Shown piece by piece: positions 9,049 through 17,442 of a stretch of DNA of 64,000 bases. The translations under genes were made by a program, and so were the position numbers. The stretch comes from Streptomyces toxytricini. GTDB taxonomy: Bacteria; Actinomycetota; Actinomycetes; Streptomycetales; Streptomycetaceae. Positions within the stretch are counted from its first letter, which is position 1; each line of letters starts with the position of its first letter. The stretch lies in the NCBI RefSeq assembly GCF_014649915.1, contig NZ_BMTY01000003.1:1-64000 (forward strand). Reading direction: 5' to 3'. The notes under the pieces are model-generated. The model ran no database searches. It was not told the origin of the DNA and worked only from the letters and a program-made list of their open reading frames with translations.

Positions 9049-9990
9049 CTAGGGGACGGCTGGACCGGACAAGTAGGTTCCATTTTCGGTGTACGGCCAT
9101 GCGTTCGCGACGCAGCCGAACAGTCCCCTGATCTGCTGCATCATCGCCGGCGCCGGCTTGCCGGGGGCGGGGCAGGACTCGTGCCCGCGGCCCAGCTCGT
9201 GCCCCACCTCGTGGTTGACGATCAGCGCCCGGTACTCCTCCACCGGGCCCTTGAACTGCGGCGAACCCTCCTGCCAGCGCTTGAGGTTGACGATCACGTC
9301 GTGCCCGGCGCGGCAGTTGGTCTCGCCGACGAGCTCGGGCGTGACGACCTCGCACAGCCGGTCGGTGGTCTTCGGGGTGGCGATCTTCACGGTGAAGTCC
9401 ACCGGCTGCCCGGGGCCGACGAGTTGGAAGCCGTACGCGGGGTCCCGGATCCAGCCGCGCTTGTCGCCGAGTATCGCCTCCACGGCCTGCGCGGCGGTGT
9501 TCGGGTCGATGCCGCTGCCGCCCTCGACCTCGACGCGCCAGCGTCGGGCGGTGCCCTTGCCCTGCGGCTGCCCCGTGCGGGTGGAGGCGGTGAAGACGCC
9601 GTCGCCGGTCGCCGGGACGGCGCCGGCCTTGCCGGAGGGCTGCGGCGAGGGGGAGGAGGACGGCGAGGGGGACGCGGCGGGGCTGCGCCCGCCCGAGCCG
9701 GAGGAGCGGGAGGCGCCGCCGTCCTCGGTGTGGGCGGAGGTGTCGGGTTCGCCGGACGCCTTGGCCGCGGCGCCCCGGCCGTTCGCGACGGCCGCCGTCT
9801 CCGGCGACGGCCAGGCCGTCCACAGGGCGGCCGCGGCGGCGACGGAGGTGGCCGAGACGAGGAGGGTGCGGCGGAGCCGCCTGCGCCGCTCGGCGCGGCG
9901 GCGGGCGCGCGGCCCGCGGGGTGCGGATGCCGCCGCGGAGGTGCGGCGTCGGGTGGTGGTGCGGCCCGTGGCGCTGCGGCCTGCCGGCAT
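9049..9990 (-). CDS. DUF3152 secreted or membrane-anchored zinc metalloprotease
   Basis: A 313-residue protein with a basic N-terminus (RRRAERRRRLRR), one hydrophobic segment (about residues 37-53) that serves as signal or anchor, a Ser/Pro/Gly linker (PSPSSSPSPQPSG) and a C-terminal domain. That domain contains NHEVGHELGRGHESC, the HExxHxxGxxH zinc pattern of metzincin-type proteases, and paired cysteines, as expected outside the cell. This matches the actinobacterial DUF3152 family; substrate unknown. The ATG at 9990 has AAAGGG upstream; an in-frame ATG at 10020 is possible but lacks a ribosome binding site. Confidence 0.8.
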   Translation of the reverse strand: MPAGRSATGRTTTRRRTSAAASAPRGPRARRRAERRRRLRRTLLVSATSVAAAAALWTAWPSPETAAVANGRGAAAKASGEPDTSAHTEDGGASRSSGSGGRSPAASPSPSSSPSPQPSGKAGAVPATGDGVFTASTRTGQPQGKGTARRWRVEVEGGSGIDPNTAAQAVEAILGDKRGWIRDPAYGFQLVGPGQPVDFTVKIATPKTTDRLCEVVTPELVGETNCRAGHDVIVNLKRWQEGSPQFKGPVEEYRALIVNHEVGHELGRGHESCPAPGKPAPAMMQQIRGLFGCVANAWPYTENGTYLSGPAVP

Positions 9991-10305
9991 GCTGTAGCCC
10001 TTTGCTCGCGGCTGCCGCATGGTTTGCGGGCCGCGCCGGGCGGCCCTGGACCCGCGGGTGGTGACCGTCACCGGGCCGCGCCGCCCCAGTAAACCCTGTC
10101 GCACCGCCTCCGCATAACTGTCCTCCGGGCCAGTACTTGCCGGTAACGCCGCGTCGGCGGCGCACAGTCGGCCCGCACCGCGCGCGAGGAGCCGGGCGTC
10201 CGGCCGCCGGCCGCCGGAAGCGCGGGTGGCCCCGCCGCGGCCGGGGCGGGCGGCCTGAGAGGATGGGGGAGTACGTACTCCGGACCATCTGAGGGGCCCA
10301 CGCCA
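9991..10305. other. Divergent intergenic region before menG
   Basis: 315 bases between the divergent metalloprotease gene and menG, which must hold promoters for both. Near menG there is a GAGGAT word at 10258-10263 and then a perfect 14-bp palindrome, listed separately. I see no small gene here. Confidence 0.45.
10268..10281. promoter_or_regulatory. Perfect 14-bp palindrome in the menG leader
   Basis: GGAGTACGTACTCC is a perfect palindrome ending 24 bases before the menG start codon and just after a GAGGAT word (10258) that could be a -10 box. The position, at or just after the transcription start, fits a repressor operator. The regulator is unknown. Confidence 0.45.
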
Positions 10306-10998
10306 GTGACCCGCGCATCCCTGGACAAGCAGCCGCACGAAGTCGCCTCCATGTTCGACGGGGTGGCGGCGAACTACGACCTCACCAACGACGTGCTCTC
10401 CCTCGGCCAGGCCCGCCTCTGGCGCAAGGAGGTCGCCCGGGCGGTCGCCGCCCGCCCCGGCCAGAAGGTGCTGGACCTCGCCGCCGGAACGGCGACGTCC
10501 TCCCTGCCGTTCGCCGCGACCGGTGCGTACGTCGTCCCCTGCGACTTCTCCCTCGGCATGCTCCGCGAGGGCAAGAAGCGCCACGCCTGGCTGCCGCTGA
10601 CCGCCGGCGACGCGACCCGGCTGCCCTTCGCCGACGGCGTCTTCGACACCGTGACGATCTCCTTCGGGCTGCGCAACGTCCAGGACACCGAGGGCGCGCT
10701 CCGCGAGATGCACCGGGTGACCAAGCGCGGCGGGCAGGTCGTCATCTGCGAGTTCTCCCAGCCGACGTGGGCGCCCTTCCGCACCGTGTACACGGAGTAC
10801 CTGATGCGCGCGCTGCCGCCGGTGGCGCGGGCCGTGTCCTCCAACCCCGACGCGTACGTGTACCTCGCCGAGTCGATCCGCGAGTGGCCCGAGCAGTCCG
10901 CGCTGGCGGCGCTGCTGCAGAAGGCCGGCTGGTCCCGGGTGGCCTGGCGCAACCTCAGCGGCGGCATCGTCGCCCTGCACCGCGGCTTCAAGGCCTGA
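10306..10998 (+). CDS. menG: Demethylmenaquinone methyltransferase (MenG/UbiE)
   Basis: Last step of menaquinone synthesis: SAM-dependent C-methylation of demethylmenaquinone. The 230-residue product shows the UbiE start [18 protein letters not shown], the SAM-binding loop [33 protein letters not shown], and the [12 protein letters not shown] signature. The start is GTG with GAGGGG upstream. Paired with mqnA and mqnC in this window, it completes the late part of the pathway. The glutaminase gene starts 7 bases after its stop. Confidence 0.93.
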   Translation: MTRASLDKQPHEVASMFDGVAANYDLTNDVLSLGQARLWRKEVARAVAARPGQKVLDLAAGTATSSLPFAATGAYVVPCDFSLGMLREGKKRHAWLPLTAGDATRLPFADGVFDTVTISFGLRNVQDTEGALREMHRVTKRGGQVVICEFSQPTWAPFRTVYTEYLMRALPPVARAVSSNPDAYVYLAESIREWPEQSALAALLQKAGWSRVAWRNLSGGIVALHRGFKA

Positions 10999-11005
10999 GC
11001 CGGCG

Positions 11006-11944
11006 GTGGCGGCGGCGGTGGACGGCGGAGCCCCGGACCTCGCGGGACTGCTGGAGCGGATCGCGGCGGACGTCGCCCCGCTGATCGGCAGCGGCACGCC
11101 CGCCGAGTACATCCCGGCCCTCGCCGAGGTGGACCCGCGCCACTTCGGCATGGCGGTCGCCGACCTCGACGGGAACGTCCACGGGGTGGGGGACTGGCGG
11201 GTGCCGTTCTCCGCCCAGTCGATCACCAAGGTGTTCGCGCTGGCCCTGGCGCTCGCCGAGGGCGGCGACAGCCTGTGGCGGCGGGTCGGGCGGGAGCCGT
11301 CGGGCAACCCGTTCAACTCGCTGGTGCAGCTGGAGCACGAGAACGGAATCCCCCGCAATCCGTTCATCAACGCGGGCGCCCTCGTCGTCACCGACCGGCT
11401 CCAGACCCTGACCGGCGACGCCAGCAGCGAGCTGCTGGAGTTCCTGCGCGCGGAGAGCGGCAATCCGGACGTCTCCTTCGACGCCGAGGTCGCCGCCTCC
11501 GAGCACGAGCACGGCGACCGCAACGCGGCGCTGGCCCACTTCATGGCCTCGTACGGGAACATCGACAACCCCGTGCCCGCCCTGCTCGACCACTACTTCT
11601 GGCAGTGCTCGATCGCGATGAGCTGCGCCGACCTGGCCCGCGCGGGCCTGTTCCTGGCCCGGCACGGCCTGCGCGCGGACGGGTCGCGGCTGCTGACCCG
11701 CAGCGAGGCCAAGCAGGTCAACGCGGTGATGCTGACCTGCGGGACGTACGACGCGGCCGGGGAGTTCGCCTACCGGGTGGGCCTGCCCGGCAAGAGCGGG
11801 GTGGGCGGCGGGATCGTCGCGGTCGTGCCGGGCCGGTGCGCGCTCGCCGTGTGGAGCCCCGGCCTGGACAGCCGGGGCAACTCGGTTGCGGGCGTGGCCG
11901 CGCTCGACCGGTTCACGACCCTGACCGGACTGTCCGTCTTCTGA
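11006..11944 (+). CDS. glsA: Glutaminase
   Basis: Hydrolyses glutamine to glutamate and ammonia in the cytoplasm. It belongs to the serine-dependent beta-lactamase-like glutaminase family: the SxxK catalytic pair is in FSAQSITKVFAL (about residues 65-76), followed by SGNPFNSLVQLE, RNPFINAGALV, SYGNIDNPVP, YFWQCSIAMSCADLARAG and GKSGVGGGI. At 312 residues it is of normal length. It starts at GTG 7 bases after menG and is probably co-transcribed with it, though the functions are not obviously linked. It ends 16 bases from the convergent acetyltransferase gene. Confidence 0.93.
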   Translation: MAAAVDGGAPDLAGLLERIAADVAPLIGSGTPAEYIPALAEVDPRHFGMAVADLDGNVHGVGDWRVPFSAQSITKVFALALALAEGGDSLWRRVGREPSGNPFNSLVQLEHENGIPRNPFINAGALVVTDRLQTLTGDASSELLEFLRAESGNPDVSFDAEVAASEHEHGDRNAALAHFMASYGNIDNPVPALLDHYFWQCSIAMSCADLARAGLFLARHGLRADGSRLLTRSEAKQVNAVMLTCGTYDAAGEFAYRVGLPGKSGVGGGIVAVVPGRCALAVWSPGLDSRGNSVAGVAALDRFTTLTGLSVF

Positions 11945-11960
11945 CCGTCCGGCGGCCGGC

Positions 11961-12512
11961 TCACAGCGCGAGGGCGTACCGGCGGCCGGTGCGGCGGCCG
12001 CCGGGGAGGGGGAAGACCTCCTCCAGGGTCATCCCGAGGCGTTCGGCGACCGCGGCCGAGCGGGTGTTCGCGTCGTCCACCATGGCCACGACGCGGGGGA
12101 CGCCCGCCGCGCGGACCCGCTCCAGGGTGGTCAGCGCGGCGGCGTAGGCGTATCCCCTGCCCCACGCGGGGCGGGCGAGGCGCCAGCCGATCTCGATCTC
12201 GCCGACCGGCCCCCACGCCTTGTCCTCGGGCCACGGCTGGGCGCCGGTGAAGCCGATGACCTCGCCGTCCCCGTCCAGCAGGGTCCACAGGCAGTAGCCG
12301 AGCCGGGCGTCGTGCATCCGCTGCCGGGCGGTGATCTCCTCGTACGCGGACAGCTCGGCGGGCCCGCCGAGGAACTCCATGACGTCGGGGTCGGCGAAGA
12401 CGCGGTGCCAGGCGTGGGCGTCCTCGTCGGTGGGCACGCGCAGCCGGACCGCCGGGAGCGGCCGGGCGGCGGCCGGGAGCGGCGTGGTCGGCGTGGTCGG
12501 CGAGCTTGTCAT
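11961..12512 (-). CDS. GNAT-family N-acetyltransferase
   Basis: A 183-residue protein of the RimJ-type branch of the acetyl-CoA-dependent GNAT superfamily: VRLRVPTDEDAHAWHRVFAD at the front, IGFTGAQPW, EIEIGWRLARPAWGRGYAYAAA (acetyl-CoA loop region), then VDDANTRSAAVAERLGM. The substrate cannot be told from sequence. The ATG at 12512 has GAAGGG six bases upstream; a start seven codons earlier is less likely. It is divergent from the reductase gene at 12610. Confidence 0.85.
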   Translation of the reverse strand: MTSSPTTPTTPLPAAARPLPAVRLRVPTDEDAHAWHRVFADPDVMEFLGGPAELSAYEEITARQRMHDARLGYCLWTLLDGDGEVIGFTGAQPWPEDKAWGPVGEIEIGWRLARPAWGRGYAYAAALTTLERVRAAGVPRVVAMVDDANTRSAAVAERLGMTLEEVFPLPGGRRTGRRYALAL

Positions 12513-12549
12513 CGGGTAACCCTTCGGATTCACGATCTCTCTCGCTGCA

Positions 12550-12578
12550 TAGACTGCACATGTCCTGTGCCCATGGGC
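12550..12578. promoter_or_regulatory. Candidate promoter and inverted repeats before the reductase gene
   Basis: TAGACT at 12550-12555 could be a -10 box for the gene at 12610. It is directly followed by GCACA-TGTCC-TGTGC (12556-12570) and the palindrome GCCCATGGGC (12569-12578). Such repeats at the transcription start could be an operator; the regulator is unknown. Confidence 0.35.
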
Positions 12579-12609
12579 ACCCCTTATCGAGCCTTCGGGA
12601 GACCCCGCA

Positions 12610-13893
12610 GTGACCGAGCCCCTCTCCGAACACTCCGCGGACGTGATCGTCGTCGGGGCCGGGCCCGCCGGCTCGACGACCGCCTACTACCTCGCCAAGG
12701 CCGGACTGGACGTCCTGCTGCTGGAGAAGACGGCGTTCCCGCGCGAGAAGGTCTGCGGGGACGGCCTGACCCCGCGCGCCACGAAGCAGCTGGTCGCGAT
12801 GGGCATCGACATCTCCGAAGAGGCCGGCTGGCTGCGCAACAAGGGCCTGCGGATCATCGGCGGCGGGCAGCGGCTCCAGCTGGACTGGCCGGAACTCGCC
12901 TCCTTCCCCGACTACGGGCTCGTCCGCAAGCGCGACGACTTCGACGAGACCCTGGCCCGGCAGGCGCAGAAGGCGGGTGCCCGCCTGTACGAGCGCTGCA
13001 ACGTCGGCGAGCCGGTCCGCGACCCGCGCACCGGCCACATCACGGGCGTGCAGGCGAAGCTCGGCGAGGAGAAGACGCCGGTCACCTTCCACGCCCCGCT
13101 CGTCGTCGCCGCGGACGGCAACTCCTCCCGCCTGTCGCTGGCGATGGGCCTGCACCGGCGCGAGGACCGCCCGATGGGCGTCGCGGTGCGCACGTACTTC
13201 ACCTCGCCGCGGCACGACGACGACTACCTGGAGTCCTGGCTGGAGCTGTGGGACCGGCGCGGCCCGCAGGACCGGCTGCTGCCCGGCTACGGCTGGATCT
13301 TCGGCATGGGCGACGGCACCTCCAACGTCGGCCTCGGCATCCTCAACTCCTCCTCCGCCTTCCGGGAGCTGGACTGGCGCGAGGTCCTCAAGGCGTGGTG
13401 CGCGTCCATGCCGGAGGACTGGGGCTACACCCCGGAGAACATGACGCAGCCGATCCGCGGGGCGGCCCTGCCGATGGCGTTCAACCGGCAGCCGCACTAC
13501 ACCAAGGGCCTGCTGCTCGTCGGCGACGCGGGCGGACTCGTCAACCCGTTCAACGGCGAGGGCATCGCCTACGCGATGGAGTCCGGGAAGATCGCGGCGG
13601 ACGTCGTGGTGCAGGCGGCCGCGCGGGCGACGCCGCTGCAGCGGGAGCGGGCGCTGCACCAGTACCCGAAGGTGCTGAAGGAGACCTACGGCGGCTACTA
13701 CTCGCTGGGCCGCGCCTTCGTGAAGCTGATCGGCAACCCGGCCGTCATGAAGGTCGCCGCGCAGCGCGGCCTGACCCACCCGGTGCTGATGCGGTTCACG
13801 CTGAAGATGCTGGCGAACCTGACCGACCCGACGGGCGGGGACGCGATGGACCGCATCATCAACGGCCTGTCGAAGGTGGCCCCGAAGGCCTGA
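12610..13893 (+). CDS. Geranylgeranyl-reductase-family FAD-dependent oxidoreductase
   Basis: A 427-residue flavoprotein. DVIVVGAGPAGSTTAYYLAKAG near the N-terminus is the FAD-binding Rossmann motif, followed by REKVCGDGLTPRA, and DAGGLVNPFNGEGIAYAMESG is the second FAD-contact motif. Members saturate isoprenoid double bonds. In actinobacteria some act on the menaquinone side chain (MenJ type), which fits the neighbouring menG and nuo genes, but a role on other prenyl lipids cannot be excluded. The start is GTG. The gene ends in a strong terminator. Confidence 0.87.
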   Translation: MTEPLSEHSADVIVVGAGPAGSTTAYYLAKAGLDVLLLEKTAFPREKVCGDGLTPRATKQLVAMGIDISEEAGWLRNKGLRIIGGGQRLQLDWPELASFPDYGLVRKRDDFDETLARQAQKAGARLYERCNVGEPVRDPRTGHITGVQAKLGEEKTPVTFHAPLVVAADGNSSRLSLAMGLHRREDRPMGVAVRTYFTSPRHDDDYLESWLELWDRRGPQDRLLPGYGWIFGMGDGTSNVGLGILNSSSAFRELDWREVLKAWCASMPEDWGYTPENMTQPIRGAALPMAFNRQPHYTKGLLLVGDAGGLVNPFNGEGIAYAMESGKIAADVVVQAAARATPLQRERALHQYPKVLKETYGGYYSLGRAFVKLIGNPAVMKVAAQRGLTHPVLMRFTLKMLANLTDPTGGDAMDRIINGLSKVAPKA

Positions 13894-13911
13894 CACCGGA
13901 CGGGTCCCGGC

Positions 13912-13955
13912 CCGGAGCGGGCCGCCGCGGAACTCCCCGCGGCGGCCCGCTCCGG
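13912..13955 (+). terminator. Terminator of the reductase gene
   Basis: A perfect 19-bp stem, 13912-13930 with 13937-13955, six-base loop AACTCC, followed by CGTTTTGCGG. It starts 18 bases after the stop codon. Confidence 0.9.
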
Positions 13956-14096
13956 CGTTTTGCGGAGGTCCGCGGTCGGCGGCCGGCCGGGGCGGGCCCG
14001 GGAAGGGGGCTGGACGGCCCTGTGGCGGCCTCCCGCGACCGCCGGGGCCTGCGGGGCGGGGGTGACGCGGCGAACGCGCGTACGGGCATGCCGAAG

Positions 14097-14133
14097 GGCC
14101 GGCACTCCTCCCCCGAGCGGGGGAGTGCCGGCT
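14097..14133 (-). terminator. Terminator of the NlpC/P60 gene
   Basis: Inverted arms around GCCGGCACTCC and GGAGTGCCGGC with a small bulge and a GAGC loop. It lies about 60 bases past the stop codon of the minus-strand gene ending at 14194. Confidence 0.7.
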
Positions 14134-14193
14134 CTTCGCCGTACGGGGTGCCGACCGCGGGGTGCGGGACGGCGGGTGACGGGGTGTCGGGCG

Positions 14194-15012
14194 TCAGAGG
14201 ACGCGGACGGCGCCCGTCGGACGGTCGTAGCTCAGGCTGCGCTCGACGATGCCGGTGCTGGGGTTCTGCGCGCCGACGAACTTGCCGCCGCCGACGTACA
14301 GCGCGACGTGGTAGGCGCTGCCCTTGGAGCCCCAGTACAGGATGTCGCCCGGCTGCAGGGCGCTCAGCGAGACCGAGGTGCCGTACGAGGACTGCGCCTG
14401 CGAGGTGCGCGGCAGGGACACGTTGGCCTGCCGGTACGCGGCCTGGACGAGGCCGGAGCAGTCGAACGCGGACGGGCCGGTGGCGCCCATGACGTAGGCC
14501 TTGCCGACCTGCGCGCGGGCGAAGCTGATGATGGCCGCGGCGGAGCCCTTCGGGGCGGTCACGGTGCCCACGCCCTGGCCGTCGGTCGAGGCGGCGGCGG
14601 AGGCGCTCTTGAGCGCGGTGCGCTCGGCGTTGCGGGTGGCGCGCTCGGCCTCGGCCTTGCGGTCCGCCTCCTCCTTCGCCTTCTTCTCCGCGGCCTCCTT
14701 GGCCTTCTTCGCCTCGGCGGCGGCGCCGGTGCGGGCGCTCTCCTCCTGGGCGTTCAGTTCGCCGTCGACGGCGGCCGCCTGGGTGTTCTCGGCGGCGGTG
14801 GCGACGGCGGTGGAGACCTCGGAGGCCAGGTCCATGTCGAGGACCGGCATCTCCATCGTCTCGGTCACCGGCTCGGCGGCGGGGGACGCGCTCGCCGTGC
14901 CGGCCATCGCCAGCGTGCTGAGGACGCCACCGGCAACTCCGGCGCGGACCGCGAGCTTCGAGGCGCTGCGACGGGGCTTCCGGTGGCTGGGTATGTGAGC
15001 GGTGTGGGACAT
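14194..15012 (-). CDS. Secreted NlpC/P60 (C40) peptidoglycan endopeptidase
   Basis: Likely cuts peptide stems of the cell wall. The 272-residue product has a signal peptide (KPRRSASKLAVRAGVAGGVLSTLAMAGTASA), then an Ala/Glu/Lys-rich coiled-coil of about 80 residues (EAKKAKEAAEKKAKEEADRK), then the NlpC/P60 domain: FDCSGLVQAAYRQ holds the catalytic Cys, and AYHVALYVGGGKFVGAQ holds the catalytic His. The ATG at 15012 is chosen because the signal peptide starts there, although no strong ribosome binding site is seen; TTG starts further upstream are unlikely. It is divergent from the nuo operon across a 773-base gap. Confidence 0.88.
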   Translation of the reverse strand: MSHTAHIPSHRKPRRSASKLAVRAGVAGGVLSTLAMAGTASASPAAEPVTETMEMPVLDMDLASEVSTAVATAAENTQAAAVDGELNAQEESARTGAAAEAKKAKEAAEKKAKEEADRKAEAERATRNAERTALKSASAAASTDGQGVGTVTAPKGSAAAIISFARAQVGKAYVMGATGPSAFDCSGLVQAAYRQANVSLPRTSQAQSSYGTSVSLSALQPGDILYWGSKGSAYHVALYVGGGKFVGAQNPSTGIVERSLSYDRPTGAVRVL

Positions 15013-15253
15013 GAGGACAACCGCTATCAGGGGGCCCGGTCTCCCTTCAAGAAACGTGGTGTGCGCCACAGTTGCGCCGGGAGGGGCGCGAACCGGGCGC
15101 GGCGCGGGCCTTATTGACGCCGTAACGGACAAAACAGACAGCCCTTCACAAGGCTGTGATCAAGGCGTTTCAGCAATAAGTCCGAATTGATCCGGGGCCT
15201 ACCATCCCGGTGCACCGTTGGCCAAGCCCGGTTTCGGAACCTCCGATTCCCGC

Positions 15254-15267
15254 GTGACGCAGGTCAC
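15254..15267. promoter_or_regulatory. Crp-like palindrome
   Basis: GTGAC-GCAG-GTCAC is a perfect 5-bp-arm palindrome. It fits the Streptomyces Crp pattern GTG-N6-GNCAC on both strands. It lies about 240 bases upstream of the NlpC/P60 gene and over 500 bases from nuoA, so if functional it more likely serves the hydrolase gene. Confidence 0.35.
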
Positions 15268-15665
15268 ACCGAAATCGCGCCGAGAGGCGCCCGTGGCCTG
15301 TCCGTGACCCGCCGCGCACCGAAGGGCGGCCGAAAGATCGTCCGCGGGCGGCGGGCCGGACCTCCCGGAGCTCGTGAACGGATGCACGCGTCCACTCCCG
15401 TCCGCACCGAGTCCCCCGGTCGAGCGACGCGGATCCCTTTATCACGCAGGTCGACATCCGGCCAAATTTGCCTGCACAGCTCATCGTTTGATAGGGCGAC
15501 CCCGCTTCTACCTGGGGTAACACACCGCGATGTCACGGTTGGTGATCGACTGGCTGCTTCGCGTACGAAGATCACCGCTCATTGCGGTTCATGATCGTTC
15601 GTCAGGTGGTGGAGATCACAAACTCGGTGTTGTCACCCGTGTCGCAGATCACAGATCGACGGGCA

Positions 15666-15671
15666 TAGGAT
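15666..15671 (+). promoter_or_regulatory. Candidate -10 box of the nuo operon
   Basis: TAGGAT matches the Streptomyces vegetative -10 pattern TAGRRT and lies 115 bases before nuoA. No good -35 box is evident. Transcription would start near 15678, just upstream of the Rex-type site. Confidence 0.4.
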
Positions 15672-15687
15672 GCGCACCAGCCCGGCT

Positions 15688-15703
15688 TGTGAACTGCCTC
15701 ACA
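15688..15703. promoter_or_regulatory. Rex-type operator upstream of nuoA
   Basis: TGTGAACTGCCTCACA differs by one base from the Rex operator TGTGAACNNNTTCACA described in Streptomyces coelicolor. Rex is a repressor released by high NADH, and nuo is a known target in that species. The site lies 83 bases before the nuoA start and just downstream of the candidate -10 box, a good repressor position. Confidence 0.8.
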
Positions 15704-15785
15704 TGCACAAGATCCCCGAGGGGCGGGGCACCAGGCGCCGGCGCAGCGGTCCAACGGTCAAGGACGACTGGAAGGAGCGAGGAGC

Positions 15786-16145
15786 GTGAATGCCTACGCG
15801 CCCATCCTCGTGCTCGGCGCCCTAGGCGCAGGGTTTGCGATCTTCTCCGTGGTCATGGCCACGCTGATCGGCCCGAAACGGTACAACCGCGCCAAGCTGG
15901 AGGCGTACGAGTGCGGCATCGAGCCGACTCCCACGCCGGCAGGCGGCGGTCGCTTCCCGATCAAGTACTACCTGACGGCGATGCTCTTCATCGTCTTCGA
16001 CATCGAAGTTGTCTTCCTCTACCCCTGGGCCGTCACCTTCGACGCCCTGGGGATCTTCGGGCTCGTCGAGATGCTGCTCTTCGTGCTCACCGTCTTCGTC
16101 GCCTACGCCTACGTCTGGCGCCGCGGCGGCCTGGAATGGGACTGA
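15786..16145 (+). CDS. nuoA: NADH-quinone oxidoreductase subunit A
   Basis: Small membrane subunit of complex I, next to the quinone channel. The 119 residues have three transmembrane segments, with the conserved loop [12 protein letters not shown] and segment [13 protein letters not shown] that are hallmarks of NuoA. It starts at GTG with AGGAGCGAGGAG upstream. It is the first gene of a 14-gene operon encoding a complete complex I (NADH oxidation, menaquinone reduction, proton pumping) and lies downstream of a Rex-type operator. Confidence 0.96.
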   Translation: MNAYAPILVLGALGAGFAIFSVVMATLIGPKRYNRAKLEAYECGIEPTPTPAGGGRFPIKYYLTAMLFIVFDIEVVFLYPWAVTFDALGIFGLVEMLLFVLTVFVAYAYVWRRGGLEWD

Positions 16146-16159
16146 GGGGCTGAATTCCC

Positions 16160-16714
16160 ATGGGACTGGAAGAAAAGCTGCCGAGCGGCTTCCTGCTGAC
16201 CACCGTCGAACAGGCCGCGGGATGGGTGCGCAAGTCGTCCGTCTTCCCCGCGACCTTCGGCCTGGCCTGCTGCGCCATCGAGATGATGACCACCGGAGCC
16301 GGCCGCTACGACCTCGCCCGCTTCGGCATGGAGGTCTTCCGCGGCTCGCCGCGCCAGGCCGACCTCATGATCGTCGCCGGCCGGGTCAGCCAGAAGATGG
16401 CGCCGGTGCTGCGGCAGGTCTACGACCAGATGCCCGCTCCCAAGTGGGTCATCTCCATGGGCGTCTGCGCATCGTCGGGCGGCATGTTCAACAACTACGC
16501 GATCGTGCAGGGCGTCGACCACATCGTCCCGGTGGACATCTACCTCCCCGGCTGCCCGCCCCGCCCCGAGATGCTCATGGACGCGATCCTCAAGCTCCAC
16601 CAGAAGATCCAGAGCTCCAAGCTCGGCGTGAACCGGGAAGAGGCGGCCCGCGAGGCGGAGGCCGCGGCCCTCAAGGCCCTGCCCACCATCGAGATGAAGG
16701 GGCTGCTCCGGTGA
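16160..16714 (+). CDS. nuoB: NADH-quinone oxidoreductase subunit B
   Basis: Carries iron-sulfur cluster N2, the last electron donor to the quinone. The 184 residues contain the ligands in [18 protein letters not shown] and PGCPPRP. The tail after residue 150 is charged and Ala-rich. ATG start 14 bases after nuoA; its stop overlaps the nuoC start. Confidence 0.96.
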   Translation: MGLEEKLPSGFLLTTVEQAAGWVRKSSVFPATFGLACCAIEMMTTGAGRYDLARFGMEVFRGSPRQADLMIVAGRVSQKMAPVLRQVYDQMPAPKWVISMGVCASSGGMFNNYAIVQGVDHIVPVDIYLPGCPPRPEMLMDAILKLHQKIQSSKLGVNREEAAREAEAAALKALPTIEMKGLLR

Positions 16715-17442
16715 GCGACACCACCCCCGGCACCACCCCGGGCGACGACGGCGCCGTCCCCGCCCCCCGCGAGTCCGCCGGCCCCGAGGTGATCGGCGTC
16801 CGCAAGGGCATGTTCGGCGCCCGCGGCGGCGGCGACACCAGCGGCTACGGCGGCCTGGTGCGCACCGTCGCCCTGCCCGGCCCGAGCCACCGCCCCTACG
16901 GCTCCTACTTCGACGAGGTCGCCGACGAGCTCGAAGGCGCCCTGGAGGAGCAGGGGCTGCTGCCCTCCAACGCGATCGAGAAGACGGTCGTGGACCGCGG
17001 CGAGCTCACGTTCCACATCGCCCGCGAGCACCTCGTCCGGGTGGCGTCCACCCTCCGCGACGACCCCGCCCTGCGCTTCGAACTGTGCACCGGGGTCAGC
17101 GGCGTGCACTACCCCGGCGACCGCGGCCGCGAACTGCACGCCGTCTACCACCTGCGCTCGATCACGCACGGCCGCACCGTGCGGCTGGAGGTCTGCGCCC
17201 CGGACGCCGATCCGCACGTCCCCTCGCTGGTCTCCGTCTACCCGACCAACGACTGGCACGAGCGCGAGGCGTACGACTTCTTCGGGCTGGTCTTCGACGG
17301 CCACCCGGCCCTCACGCGGATCATGATGCCGGACGACTGGCAGGGCTTCCCGCAGCGCAAGGACTACCCCCTCGGCGGCATCCCCGTCGAGTACAAGGGC
17401 GCCCAGATCCCGGCTCCCGACCAGCGGAGGTCGTACAGCTGA
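16711..17442 (+). CDS. nuoC: NADH-quinone oxidoreductase subunit C
   Basis: A 243-residue structural subunit of the connecting module (30-kDa family). The C-terminal half has the family signature [19 protein letters not shown] and QRKDYPLGG. The first 90 residues are an actinobacterial extension. GTG start overlapping nuoB by four bases (GTGA), so translation is probably coupled. Confidence 0.95.
   Translation: MSDTTPGTTPGDDGAVPAPRESAGPEVIGVRKGMFGARGGGDTSGYGGLVRTVALPGPSHRPYGSYFDEVADELEGALEEQGLLPSNAIEKTVVDRGELTFHIAREHLVRVASTLRDDPALRFELCTGVSGVHYPGDRGRELHAVYHLRSITHGRTVRLEVCAPDADPHVPSLVSVYPTNDWHEREAYDFFGLVFDGHPALTRIMMPDDWQGFPQRKDYPLGGIPVEYKGAQIPAPDQRRSYS

Larger units (their letters stand above)
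15013..15785. other. Long divergent regulatory region before nuoA
   Basis: 773 bases with no believable gene. It holds a small hairpin with ACAGCC/GGCTGT arms (15138-15157), a Crp-like palindrome (15254-15267), AT-richer DNA near 15430-15500, a TAGGAT -10-like word (15666-15671) and a Rex-type operator (15688-15703). I looked for a cyclic-di-AMP riboswitch on the minus strand, as found before some actinobacterial wall hydrolase genes, and did not find a convincing one. Confidence 0.5.

Noticed and set aside
15013..15500. Possible cyclic-di-AMP riboswitch before the NlpC/P60 gene
   Set aside because: Such riboswitches precede some actinobacterial wall hydrolase genes, but I could not find the conserved core sequences on the minus strand here.
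15170..15594. Short open frames in the gap before nuoA
   Set aside because: No ribosome binding sites, no domains, atypical composition; the region has regulatory features instead.
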